Assembly (NCBI RefSeq): GCF_001347015.1
Contig: NZ_CFGI01000012.1
Span: 1-64,000, forward strand
Length of the DNA: 64,000 bases
Direction: 5' to 3'
From: Streptococcus pneumoniae
GTDB taxonomy: Bacteria; Bacillota; Bacilli; Lactobacillales; Streptococcaceae
Shown here: positions 9,201 through 14,897 of the stretch, piece after piece
Position numbering within the stretch: position 1 is the first letter of the stretch
How the letters are laid out: the number at the start of each line of letters is the position of its first letter
The notes under the pieces: model-generated
Told to the model about the DNA's origin: nothing
The model's database searches: none
What the model saw: the letters and a program-made list of their open reading frames with translations, nothing else
Made by a program: the position numbers and the translations under genes

Positions 9201-11528
9201 TCCACCTTGTTTAATTGTTGCTGAAGCTACTTTACCTAAGTCATCTGTATATTTAATATCGATATCGATATCTTCATTAGCATAAATATAAACATCTTTT
9301 TTACCATTTGCAGTTGTAGAGTAAGGAATTGTTACTTCTGGAGCATTGTTCGTACGTGCAAAATCAGTCAATGGTCTAGTGTCTGTTGAACCATCTTTAT
9401 AGGTTACAACTACATTGTTATCAACTTTTTTAATGCTTGCAATACGGTCTGCTTGATTTTCTACAGCTTGACCTTTTTTATCAGCTAGACGAGCATCCAT
9501 ATTGTTTTTAGAGTACTCAATCTTAAGCTTTTCTTTGATTTTATTAAATTCTGCTTCACTCACATCTGACGCGTCATCCACTGCTACTTTATCAGCTTCT
9601 GCTGGTGTTTGAATGTCGTATTTTTGAGTTTGAGGTTTAAGCATGACACGGAAAGCGTGGTCATTAGCTACTTCATTCCCGGAGGAACCGGTAAAGTCTG
9701 TTCCTTCAGTATCCGTAACTCGCACATAACGCCATCCTAAAGGTACCCCTGGAGGGTTTTCTCCTTTGGTTGCAGCCTCTAGCTTAGCTTGTGTAAATGA
9801 CCCTTCTGGAGCTGGGGTACCTGAGTATGTGATAACCGCTGGCTTAGCTTCTGTGGCTGGTGTTTCAGAAGAAATAACATTAGCCGTATATCCATATTGG
9901 GTATTGATTTTATCAGTTTCTCCTGCTACAGGAGAGAAAGTTCTATTTCCTCCTTGTAGTAATGTAGCTCTTGAAATCTTATCCGCATCATCTTTGATTT
10001 TGATGTCGAATGAATTTTCTTCTGCTCCATAGACATAGATTTCTCTTTTAGCTGCATCAGAGTATGGAATCTCTACTGTTGGTTTTTCGTTTGTACGTGC
10101 CACACTTGCTAATGACGCTTCATCTGTTGAGTCATCATTATATGTCACTACTACTTTCTTATTTGCAGTATCAACATCGATACTTTTCACTACAGACGCT
10201 TGATTATCTAAAGCTTGACCTTTTTTAGCTTCTAGTCTAGCGTCTTGGCTAGTTGTAGAATATCCAAGCTTGATTTGGTCTTTAATTTTTTGAATATCAG
10301 TTTCTGTTAGGTTGTTAATATCTGAAACAGCAATTTTATTAGCGTTATTTTCTGGTTGCTGGATGCTGTATTTGTATGTTTGAGATTTAACAACCATTTT
10401 GAAGTAACCAGCCGCCGCTGCATTCCCACCGGCTTCTATCTTACCACCAGCCTCATCAAAAACTTGTAGATATCTATCCCCTAATACTGCATTTTGATTT
10501 TCTTCTTTGGTATAAGTTCTAATTCCTTTAAATGTATCATTTGGTTTCCCTGTTACTCGAACTGTTACCGGTCCTTGAGCTGGAGTTAAAACAGAGTGAT
10601 AAGTCCAACCATAACCATCTGTTTCCTCTGGTTTAGGATCCGATCCTATAGATCTCTTGTCTAAATACTGACCACTTCCTCCTTTGACATAGGCTTTACT
10701 AATTTTTCCAGCAGTTGAATTTACAGAAATCTCAATATTTGTATCTTCTTCGTTATAAGCATAGATTTCTTTTTTAGCATCATCCGAAAATTCTACAGTA
10801 TAGCTAATATTCCCTTCAGTTCTTGTGTATGGTTCATGAGTTTTAGCAGTCGCTTCTGTACGGAAAGCATTCTCTTTATCAATCTCTTTTCCATTACGAG
10901 AATCATGAGATCCTGTGTTTTCGACTGAGTTAGATTCTGATTTAGGTTCAGTGTTTTCTGCTTTTTTACCTACAGTTGGTTGTCCGTTAGTAGTATCTAC
11001 TTTCGGAGCTTCTTTTGGTTTGTTTTTTAACCCTGAACTAACAAACGTCACTAGTTTCTGATAAGCCTTTGTCAATTCATCTTGAGTAGTTGCAGAAGCG
11101 AGCGTAGACTCAGCAGAAGCCAATTCACCATTCAAAAGAGCAAGACTCTCCTCTGTTTTATTAGCATACGTACCTGCAGAAAGTTTTGATTTAACTTCTG
11201 AAATGTAGTTTTCAAGTTGCTTTTTGTCCAAAGCTGGAGTTGTTACTTCTGGTGCAGCTGGTTGTGCTGGTTCTTCTACAACTGGTTGTGCTGCTGGAAC
11301 GCTTTCTGCTGGAGTTGATGGGGCATCAAGGGCTGGCGCTAGAGCTTCTACATCTGGTGTATCTTGTTTACTTAGCTCATTAGCTGATACAGCTCCATTT
11401 CCCAAGAACATGAACAGGGCAGCAACTGCTACACTGGCTGCTCCAAAACTATATTTACGGATTGAGTAACGTGTGACTTTTTCACGGTGCGAGCGTTCAA
11501 CACGACTCATAGGCGATTTCTTCTCCAC
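213..11528 (-). CDS. Giant LPXTG-anchored repeat surface adhesin (3771 aa)
   Basis: This is a cell-wall-anchored surface protein, probably an adhesin. Seen: a GTG start with AAGGAG ten bases upstream; a YSIRK-G/S signal peptide (residues ~20-50, YSIRKYSFGAASVAVAAL); a FIVAR-like helical segment (~100-175); and three related beta modules starting near 240, 486 and 733 (motif IPYSxxA..KxxIYVY, ending in a K-Q-T-xKYDI segment). Four DUF1542-like helical units follow (~976-1296; NPIGKxxAxxxI). About 28 tandem ~78-residue units (~1300-3480) then carry the pattern KPADKVVV..LT..AIxAKVxAVNPGATVVVDD and GNATVTTPDG. A Ser/Gly-rich linker leads to LPNTG at ~3735, a hydrophobic segment and RRRK. The repeats resemble Rib/atypical-Rib modules in length and in the GNATVTxPDG strand; that assignment is inference. 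Such stacks usually act as stalks projecting N-terminal binding modules. The ligand is unknown. The reading frame is intact throughout. Confidence 0.92.
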   Translation of the reverse strand: MEKKSPMSRVERSHREKVTRYSIRKYSFGAASVAVAALFMFLGNGAVSANELSKQDTPDVEALAPALDAPSTPAESVPAAQPVVEEPAQPAAPEVTTPALDKKQLENYISEVKSKLSAGTYANKTEESLALLNGELASAESTLASATTQDELTKAYQKLVTFVSSGLKNKPKEAPKVDTTNGQPTVGKKAENTEPKSESNSVENTGSHDSRNGKEIDKENAFRTEATAKTHEPYTRTEGNISYTVEFSDDAKKEIYAYNEEDTNIEISVNSTAGKISKAYVKGGSGQYLDKRSIGSDPKPEETDGYGWTYHSVLTPAQGPVTVRVTGKPNDTFKGIRTYTKEENQNAVLGDRYLQVFDEAGGKIEAGGNAAAAGYFKMVVKSQTYKYSIQQPENNANKIAVSDINNLTETDIQKIKDQIKLGYSTTSQDARLEAKKGQALDNQASVVKSIDVDTANKKVVVTYNDDSTDEASLASVARTNEKPTVEIPYSDAAKREIYVYGAEENSFDIKIKDDADKISRATLLQGGNRTFSPVAGETDKINTQYGYTANVISSETPATEAKPAVITYSGTPAPEGSFTQAKLEAATKGENPPGVPLGWRYVRVTDTEGTDFTGSSGNEVANDHAFRVMLKPQTQKYDIQTPAEADKVAVDDASDVSEAEFNKIKEKLKIEYSKNNMDARLADKKGQAVENQADRIASIKKVDNNVVVTYKDGSTDTRPLTDFARTNNAPEVTIPYSTTANGKKDVYIYANEDIDIDIKYTDDLGKVASATIKQGGNRSLSAKDAANPDVIDNQYDMTFTQISAETPATAENPAIVKISGKVTKDTAGLDKNKFPKGDNDEYRLVTRYATATDTDGKELKNVAKGSSYATDPGSFTIKLKAQTAKYDIRELADADKTVVTDIAHIPEAELAKLKESLLLEYSKKNEDKNLEDKKGKAVEAENAKKVVKDLVQDGENLVVTYKDGSKDTIPVDKVVKLDKQPAIEEVTNQADAKIAAIKGNDNLSKAEQDKAIADVEKDKAAALEKIADATNATDVTAGKDEGTGAVAKVNPIGKEKAKEEIAKTLEAKKEAIENNDSLTQAEKEKAKKDAEDKAAAALAEIEKQPATAETADAATAAQTTVNDKQAEGTKEVAKINPIGKQAALDKIDEALKAKEAEMDARTDLTEEEKADAKAEAKKFADAKKAEINAKNDNAETPEAATREQGEIDTAGDTGKTEVEGVTKPAAKKPEAKTAVETTAAAKKQEIAQDAALTEEARAKLQAEVDAVKKASEEAIDGAKKNADVDNAKKSAEAAIKAINSARLPANKVIAENPTVLNEDERKKLEDAIKAVNPPGTKVVVKDDGSAEVTLPGKQAPETLKQEDLTKSEADLEKDGGGNNINRPTDKVIVANPESLTDADKENIKKAVREVNPNAVVTIDDNGTVTVSTPEGNTAGFTAKELVRTLADAANPDSGNAGVRKPADKLVGDATNADLQAKATEKLKKLNGGDDKVKAINYDTEGNATVVLKDGTIATIPAADLFKTPEDASKVNGGDDINKPNSQTVVADKNALTEPEREAIKAKIAAVNPEGSVITVNEKGEATVTTPEGKTAVIDADDLVKGADEKTTPKAGNNINNPADRVRVADSTQLTDPEIARIKAAVEAVNPDATVVVDDNGNATVTTADGKTATIPVADLVKSDADKDNVTGGNQVNTPADRVVVENPAVLTEDDKNAIKAKIQAVNPGADVVFDEKGNATVTIPAAPGEQPKTATIPASDLVKAKADLADPAKQDAVNKPADKVVVDPALEAANKDLPTEAKDAIKAAVEAVNPGSTVVVDDKGNATVTTPEGKTVVIPKADLVKKEADKETAKAGNNINKPADKVVADKDALTPENIEAIKAKVQAVNPGATVVVDDKGNATVVTPDGQTATIPVTDLVKSPEEAKDAKAGNNVNKPADKVSANKDALTPEDIKAIEAKVKAVNPDAKVFVDNKGNATVSTPDGKTATIPVEDLVKDPAAKDEVNGGNKVNTPATKVVVTDPANIKADEDKIRAEILKVNPGATVAFDEKGNATVTTPDGAVATIPASDLAKDAADLRNPDKQDAVKKPADKTLVKKAGKLTPAEKDAIKAEIAKVNRDPKTTIVVDDEGNATVTTPEGKTVVIAKEDLVKSPQEVDGAKAGNNINKPADKVAAAAADLTGDKKDEVKAKIQKAVEAVNSGATVFVDDQGNATVTTPEGNTATISVDDLLKDPTAKESAKAGNKVNTPAERTVVANPAELTDAEKAKITAAIQAVNPEGTKVVFDEAGNATVTVPNEDGTTATATIPVSDLVKSNDKKDLLDPAKQNPVKKPIDQIVVANKDALTDEDRKAIKAKVAEVNPDATVFVDEKGNATVTTPDGKTLVIAADDLVKTDDEVLSDPKAGNVINKPADRVFVKDGQITDDVKAKIAAKVQRINPGATVFVDDKGNATVTTPEGKTATIPVKDLTKTDADKAKVNAGNKINSPADRVLVKDRDKLTAEDIQEIEKNILAVNPGATVVFDAKGNATVKNANGDIATIPVEALAKPKADLLKPEKQDLIKKPVDKVLVTDPANLDKEAIKKAVEEVNPGSTVVVDDNGNATITTEDGRSFVIPAKDLVKTPEEAKNAKAGNNINKPADKVVVADPTKPLSPEEKKAIEAKIKEVNPDAKAIFVDDKGNATVTIEDKDGNTATATIPAADLVKTPEEAKQPNAGNKVNTPADKVVVSDPDHLSDDDKAKITEAIKAVNPEAKVAFDDKGNATVTTKDGEVATIPAADLVKTPEEAAKPNAGNNVNTPADKTVVANPNSLTDDEKKAIAAKVAAVNPGATVAVDDKGNATVTTTDGKTAVIPAAALTKTADSAKEPNAGNDVVKPADKTVVEDPESLTKDEQDAIAAKVKSVNPEAKTVVVDDQGNATVTTPDGKTVVIPAKDLVKTAAEAAKPNAGNDVNTPADKTVLDPNDLEVSKKAIEDKVKAVNPGATVVVDDQGNATVTTKDGKVAVIPAKDLTKTADSAKEPNAGNDVVKPADKTVVANPESLTQDEKDAIVAKVKAVNPDATVVVDDQGNATVTPKDGKPVVIPAADLTKSAADAAKPNAGNDIVKPADKTVVANPNALTPKEKEAIVAKVKAVNPGAEVVVDDQGNATVTVNGKTAVIPAADLTKNADAEKTPKAGNDIVKPASKVLVKDPDSLTQDEKDAIAAKVAAVNPGSTVVVDDQGNATVTLPNGNTAVIPASDLTKSEKDVNDGKAKDNAVTPASKTKVANPNALTEAEKKAIEDKVKAANPGATVVVDEKGNATVVKDGNVSVIPSTDLVKVEDDATKPNGGNDANTPAAKTVVADPTKLTDEEKAAVKKAVAAVNSGSTVVVDDKGNATVTKGDGTVLNIPASDLVIPAEKLADEAKNAKVKTPAIRTLVGNKENLTKDEKDAVKKSIEAVNPGATVVVDDKGNATVTMPDGSTATISKEQLVKNAEEAKAKNGGNNLDFDLSKVEVADLANITPEEKAKFQFKVLGAITDVPEFDLDAFLKETDDNGNTVYTSKDGKVKITIDKDGNATATVEKDGKTEAAVKIDKDGNVTIVTKEGQVLAIPRDDAFKQRPYVPYNAGGNNGSGNGNGTSGNSGATNTDAKADKAKLEGAIHQLDELIIKESAKLDAETAKEANDLLADAKKVFANADASQDEVDAMVKRIEDFMAKVAPSTDHATPAKNQAAQTSAPATTQAVNANQAAANARKAAKELPNTGTADSTVAMVAAAASALLGLGLAGRRRKEDEEA
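1090..7630 (-). repeat. About 28 tandem ~235-bp coding repeats
   Basis: The repeats encode ~75-84 residue units in the adhesin, each with an AVNPxATVVVDD core and a following GNATVTTPDG strand. Units start KPAD or TPAD and end either AGNNIN/AGNKVN or KQDAVK. In the N-terminal two thirds, units 6, 10, 13, 16 and (partly) 19 share a TPAD-like start and a FDEKGN or similar core. Four of these also end KQDxVK/IK, which reveals a higher-order unit of three repeats. Near the C-terminus a two-unit duplication is seen: TKTADSAKEPNAGNDVV occurs in two units, each followed by a KPADKTVV unit. The final unit is divergent. Confidence 0.9.
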
Positions 11529-11569
11529 TTATTGTGTTCTCCTTAAAAATATTTTTTATGTCCATATCT

Positions 11570-11609
11570 ACATGCAAAGATTCCTCGCCATGGACGAGGT
11601 TTTGCATGT
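11570..11609 (-). promoter_or_regulatory. Stem-loop in the adhesin 5' leader
   Basis: ACATGCAAA (11570-11578) pairs with TTTGCATGT (11601-11609), and an inner CCTCG/CGAGG stem (11583-11587 with 11595-11599) closes a 7-nt loop. It lies between the predicted promoter and the Shine-Dalgarno. No U tract follows on the coding strand, so it does not look like a terminator. It could be an mRNA-stabilising hairpin or an operator. Confidence 0.55.
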
Positions 11610-11625
11610 GATACTTTACTTCTTC

Positions 11626-11655
11626 ATTGTACATGATAAGTGATATATATGCAAA
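11626..11655 (-). promoter_or_regulatory. Predicted adhesin promoter
   Basis: On the minus strand, TTTGCA (11650-11655) and TACAAT (11626-11631) are separated by 18 bp. This gives a ~90-nt leader that includes the 11570-11609 hairpin. Confidence 0.5.
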
Positions 11656-12182
11656 CTAAATGCTCATCAAATTTACTTAAAAAAAAAAACATTTTCAGAC
11701 AATTTTTACAATTCGTTCGTTTTTATAACCAAAATTATGAATTTTTTAACTTTAAAATCAGGAAAATGCTTTAATTTTCTATATATTGTTATATTTCCTT
11801 GAAAACTAAAATTCGGAAAAGAATTTGAATAAATTCTTTTTATTTTGAAAAGCAGATAACTTTGATACCTAAAAGGAACTATTCTTGTTTTTTTGAACAA
11901 AATATTCGTAAAATAAATATACAAGGATTTTTAGGTTTTTGGCTTTTTTTCTTCCAAAAATAGAACCTGTCAGTTAAATGCTCAGATTCTCTGATAGCTT
12001 TCTAGCAGAGCCCAACAGAACCAGACCCTATCTCTCATATGCACTATTCTCTTAAAATTCAAAGGCTAAACACGCCAGAGTCGCCTCACCGTAGAAATAT
12101 GACTGACTTCCACATCCTAATTACGACCTAAAAGTATTAGCATTCTCTGGCTGGTCTGCCTGTTGCAACTAACAACTAAAGC
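11656..12182. other. Intergenic region without a recognisable gene
   Basis: The adhesin-proximal half is very AT-rich with homopolymer runs; a 72-codon minus-strand frame there has no ribosome binding site or family signature. The segment near 12073-12112 (GTCGCCTCACCG followed by ATGACTGACTTCC) resembles the internal part of common mitis-group intergenic repeats and may be a decayed copy. Nothing else was seen. Confidence 0.4.
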
Positions 12183-12218
12183 TAAAATAAAACATGCTAC
12201 CTCATTTTGGCAACATGT
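12183..12218 (-). terminator. Terminator of the Rpn-family gene
   Basis: On the minus strand ACATGTTGCC (12218-12209) pairs with GGTAGCATGT (12201-12192) through two G-U wobbles, with a 7-nt loop and then TTTATTTT. It starts 14 bp beyond the stop codon. Confidence 0.75.
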
Positions 12219-12231
12219 CATCTGTTCCTAT

Positions 12232-13107
12232 TTACAGCAATGCCTCAAACTCAGCCACAGTCATGCCTAATTGCTGACTGGCAATCTCAGGTGTCAGAAG
12301 ACCTTGACGAACTAGATTTGCTAACATCGCGAAACCACCTTCAGCTCGACCACGCTCCTCCGCTTGTTCCAAGGCATAGTCCTGTGCTAATAATGCTTGT
12401 TCTTCTCGCATACGTAGTTGACTAAACATTTTCCTGTCCTCCTCGGACCAGCTCTTGTAGTCTAGCAGTTGGTCTGCCTGGCTGATGGCTCGCTCGGGTT
12501 CCTGAGTAAAGGGCTTATTCCCGAAAAACTCCAACCACGGCTTGCGAATCTTGTCTTTGCTGGTTTCTCTATATTTTTTTAATTCCAAGAATGCCATCTT
12601 GACCAGATGGTTTTCTTGTCCGTTATTTGTGATAGTTAAGACTTCACCTGTCGTGTCCTCTCGCATACTAAAACTGTGAAAAGCCAGGTCATCTGAGAAA
12701 TAATTGCTGTCCACAATTGCGATAGCATATACTGGTGCGATGTGTTTATAGCTCTGATGAGTATCACCTTCTCGTTGACGAATTTTTTCTAGGTTTTGAT
12801 TGACCTGACTGCACAAGTAAGCCCATAGGCGATTGATGAAAAAATTCTGATGATGTACCTGAATCTCAATGATTACTTGAGTGCCATTATCTAGTTCAGC
12901 CAAGACATCTATGCTAGTATAGAAATCTTGGGCTGAATAAGGCAGGGAAGGTAGTACATGAATATTGCTCCCCTCCAAAATAGTCACATTTTTAGCTGGC
13001 AAGTCCAACATATCGCGAATAAATTGACAAGTGATTTCTGGATTGCTGAAAATTTTCTTAGCAACCAAATCGTTGGTCGGGCTAATGCCCGGATGTCTTA
13101 GAATCAT
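12232..13107 (-). CDS. Rpn-family PD-(D/E)XK nuclease/putative transposase
   Basis: The 291-residue protein has the layout of the Rpn/TIGR01784 family, once annotated as transposases and now known as recombination-promoting nucleases. The N-terminal stretch SPTNDLVAKKIFSNPEI is typical. The nuclease core is SIDVLAELDNGTQVIIEIQ (~65-85), with an Asp and then ExQ fitting the PD-(D/E)XK metal site, followed by the family segment YLCSQVNQNLEKIRQREGDTHQSYKHIAPVYAI. The C-terminus ends with a short helical segment (ASQQLGMTVAEFEALL) common in these proteins. The start is supported by AGGAGG a few bases upstream. The gene stands alone between two surface/glycan loci with its own terminator and no flanking inverted repeats. 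No active transposition is implied, and its biological role here is unknown. Confidence 0.85.
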   Translation of the reverse strand: MILRHPGISPTNDLVAKKIFSNPEITCQFIRDMLDLPAKNVTILEGSNIHVLPSLPYSAQDFYTSIDVLAELDNGTQVIIEIQVHHQNFFINRLWAYLCSQVNQNLEKIRQREGDTHQSYKHIAPVYAIAIVDSNYFSDDLAFHSFSMREDTTGEVLTITNNGQENHLVKMAFLELKKYRETSKDKIRKPWLEFFGNKPFTQEPERAISQADQLLDYKSWSEEDRKMFSQLRMREEQALLAQDYALEQAEERGRAEGGFAMLANLVRQGLLTPEIASQQLGMTVAEFEALL

Positions 13108-13122
13108 CCTTTTCCTCCTTTT

Positions 13123-13131
13123 ATTATACCA
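13123..13131 (-). promoter_or_regulatory. Extended -10 promoter of the Rpn gene
   Basis: TGGTATAAT on the minus strand lies directly upstream of the AGGAGG ribosome binding site. No good -35 is visible. Confidence 0.5.
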
Positions 13132-13207
13132 CAGTTTTAAATCTAATTTTGCTAGATTCGATGGTTCTATCTATTTATTCGGAAAAGAAATGAATTGTGA
13201 AGATATT

Positions 13208-14896
13208 TTATCTCGTTTCAACTAAAATATGAGCTTGATCAATCAGTTGTCCATCAACAGTCAGATTCAGATAAAAATCCAAGGTTTTATCTCCTGCGAA
13301 ATCCAAGGTTGGTATGCTCAAATCTTTTTTGCTTTCCCCTGTTTGGAATTGAAGGGCCTGAATCTCGTCCTGATAGGCGACACCATGGACACCTGTCCCC
13401 GGTTGAATCGAAATCTTAGCCTCTAAAGGAGTGTCACTTTCGCTACGTTCAACCCTAAAATGAAGAGTCTCTCCCTTTGCTACAGCTAGACTTTTTTCTG
13501 CAAATGCTAGTCCCTGAACAACTTCTTTTTGTGATAAGCTAGGAGTTTTATAGAGTGAAATCTTGGTCAATACAGGTAAATCCTGTGAGTCTGTAATGAC
13601 CACGCGCACCTTTTGCGCCTCTACTAGCGAACCTCGCAAGAGGCGCTTATGACCAATTGTAAAGCCCCTACCAAATTCCTGCCAGACGCCATCCACCTCT
13701 ATTTGCACATGAAAAGCAGCGATTCGTTGCCCTAGCTTCAAATCTTCTCTTAACTCAATTACATCAAAAGTTTTAGGAGAACCTAAGTCGAGTTCTAACT
13801 GGATTGGCAAGCCTACATCGCTTGCCCAAGAGCTGGTCTTAAGGCCATCTGTCAGATGATGACAGACAAAGTCTGCAGAAAGAGCTGGACCAGATACCTT
13901 GGCCCCCAGAGCCAAATCTTCTTTATAGAGCTCATTGCGATAAGCCGCAAATTCATAGAGGCGCTTGATATCTTTATCGTCAAAGAGCCCATCTTGATTC
14001 GGCGGAATATTGAGTAAAAGTGGCGTGCCTCGCCCTACTGAGTGAAAGTAGATTTCGACCAACTCCTCAAGTGACTTAGGATCCTGCTCTTCATGGTAAA
14101 ACCAGCCTGGCCGAATGGAAACATCTGCCTCTCCGATTGAAAAAATCGTGCCCGAGGGATCTCCGTGCTGAAGATAGTCCAGCTCTGCTTCTGTTCCTAG
14201 TTTATCAGGATTCACCTTTTGCCATAGAGGATCACCTGCATACCCTCGTTCATTGCCAATCCAGCGGATACTAGTGCCTTCTGTTGAAAAAATTAAGCAA
14301 TCACCCTGAAGCTCACGAATAGTTTCAAACCATTTTTCAAATTCATAATTGACCTTTTGAGCGCCCTCTCCTCTGGCACCATCCATCCAGACCTCAGCAA
14401 ATTTCCCTCCATTTCCATAGGCAGGATTTGATAAGATTTCCTTCAGCTGAGCCAGATAATAGGCATTATAGTCCGCTTCTCGGTCCACATGATAGAGTGG
14501 GCTGTGGGCATCCCACGGTGACAGGTAGACCCCCATATCCATATCAAATTCTGTAGCAGCTTGGGATACTTCAAGGAGCAAGTCTCCCTCTCCACTCCTC
14601 CAAGGACTGGCCTTAACCGAATAATCTGTGTGAGCTGTCGGATAAAGGACAAAGCCATCGTGGTGCTTGACCACCAAAATCAACTTTTTAAAACCCGTTT
14701 CTTTGAGCACGCGAACCCACTCACGCGCATCTAACCTTGTCGGGTTAAATCGCCCAGGATCCTCCTGACCTGTCCCCCATTCCTGGTTATAAAAAGTATT
14801 AGGCCCAAAATGGATAAAGGCTGCTAGGTCATCCTCTAAATAAGCTAGCTGGGCCTGACTAGGCAAGGGGCCATGCGGTTTTATTTCTCTTACCAT
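13208..14896 (-). CDS. GH29 alpha-L-fucosidase, cytoplasmic
   Basis: This 562-residue glycoside hydrolase family 29 enzyme releases terminal fucose from glycans. Seen: the N-terminal GH29 stretch AAFIHFGPNTFYNQEWGTG, the VKHHDGFVLYPT substrate-site segment, and FAEVWMDGARGEG, whose Asp is the expected catalytic nucleophile. The C-terminal part (from ~350; LPIQLELDLGSPKTFDVIELRED) resembles an F5/8 type C/CBM32-like beta-sandwich. There is no signal peptide and no anchor, so the enzyme should act inside the cell on imported oligosaccharides. Its start lies one base after the beta-galactosidase stop, so the two are cotranscribed. S. pneumoniae has a comparable GH29 enzyme acting on alpha-1,3/4-linked fucose of Lewis-type antigens (recalled family knowledge); linkage here is inferred, not shown. 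Confidence 0.9.
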   Translation of the reverse strand: MVREIKPHGPLPSQAQLAYLEDDLAAFIHFGPNTFYNQEWGTGQEDPGRFNPTRLDAREWVRVLKETGFKKLILVVKHHDGFVLYPTAHTDYSVKASPWRSGEGDLLLEVSQAATEFDMDMGVYLSPWDAHSPLYHVDREADYNAYYLAQLKEILSNPAYGNGGKFAEVWMDGARGEGAQKVNYEFEKWFETIRELQGDCLIFSTEGTSIRWIGNERGYAGDPLWQKVNPDKLGTEAELDYLQHGDPSGTIFSIGEADVSIRPGWFYHEEQDPKSLEELVEIYFHSVGRGTPLLLNIPPNQDGLFDDKDIKRLYEFAAYRNELYKEDLALGAKVSGPALSADFVCHHLTDGLKTSSWASDVGLPIQLELDLGSPKTFDVIELREDLKLGQRIAAFHVQIEVDGVWQEFGRGFTIGHKRLLRGSLVEAQKVRVVITDSQDLPVLTKISLYKTPSLSQKEVVQGLAFAEKSLAVAKGETLHFRVERSESDTPLEAKISIQPGTGVHGVAYQDEIQALQFQTGESKKDLSIPTLDFAGDKTLDFYLNLTVDGQLIDQAHILVETR

Positions 14897-14897
14897 A

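Noticed and set aside
11706-11924. Minus-strand 72-codon frame upstream of the adhesin
   Set aside because: AT-rich, Lys/Phe/Ile-rich translation with no ribosome binding site or promoter; likely chance.
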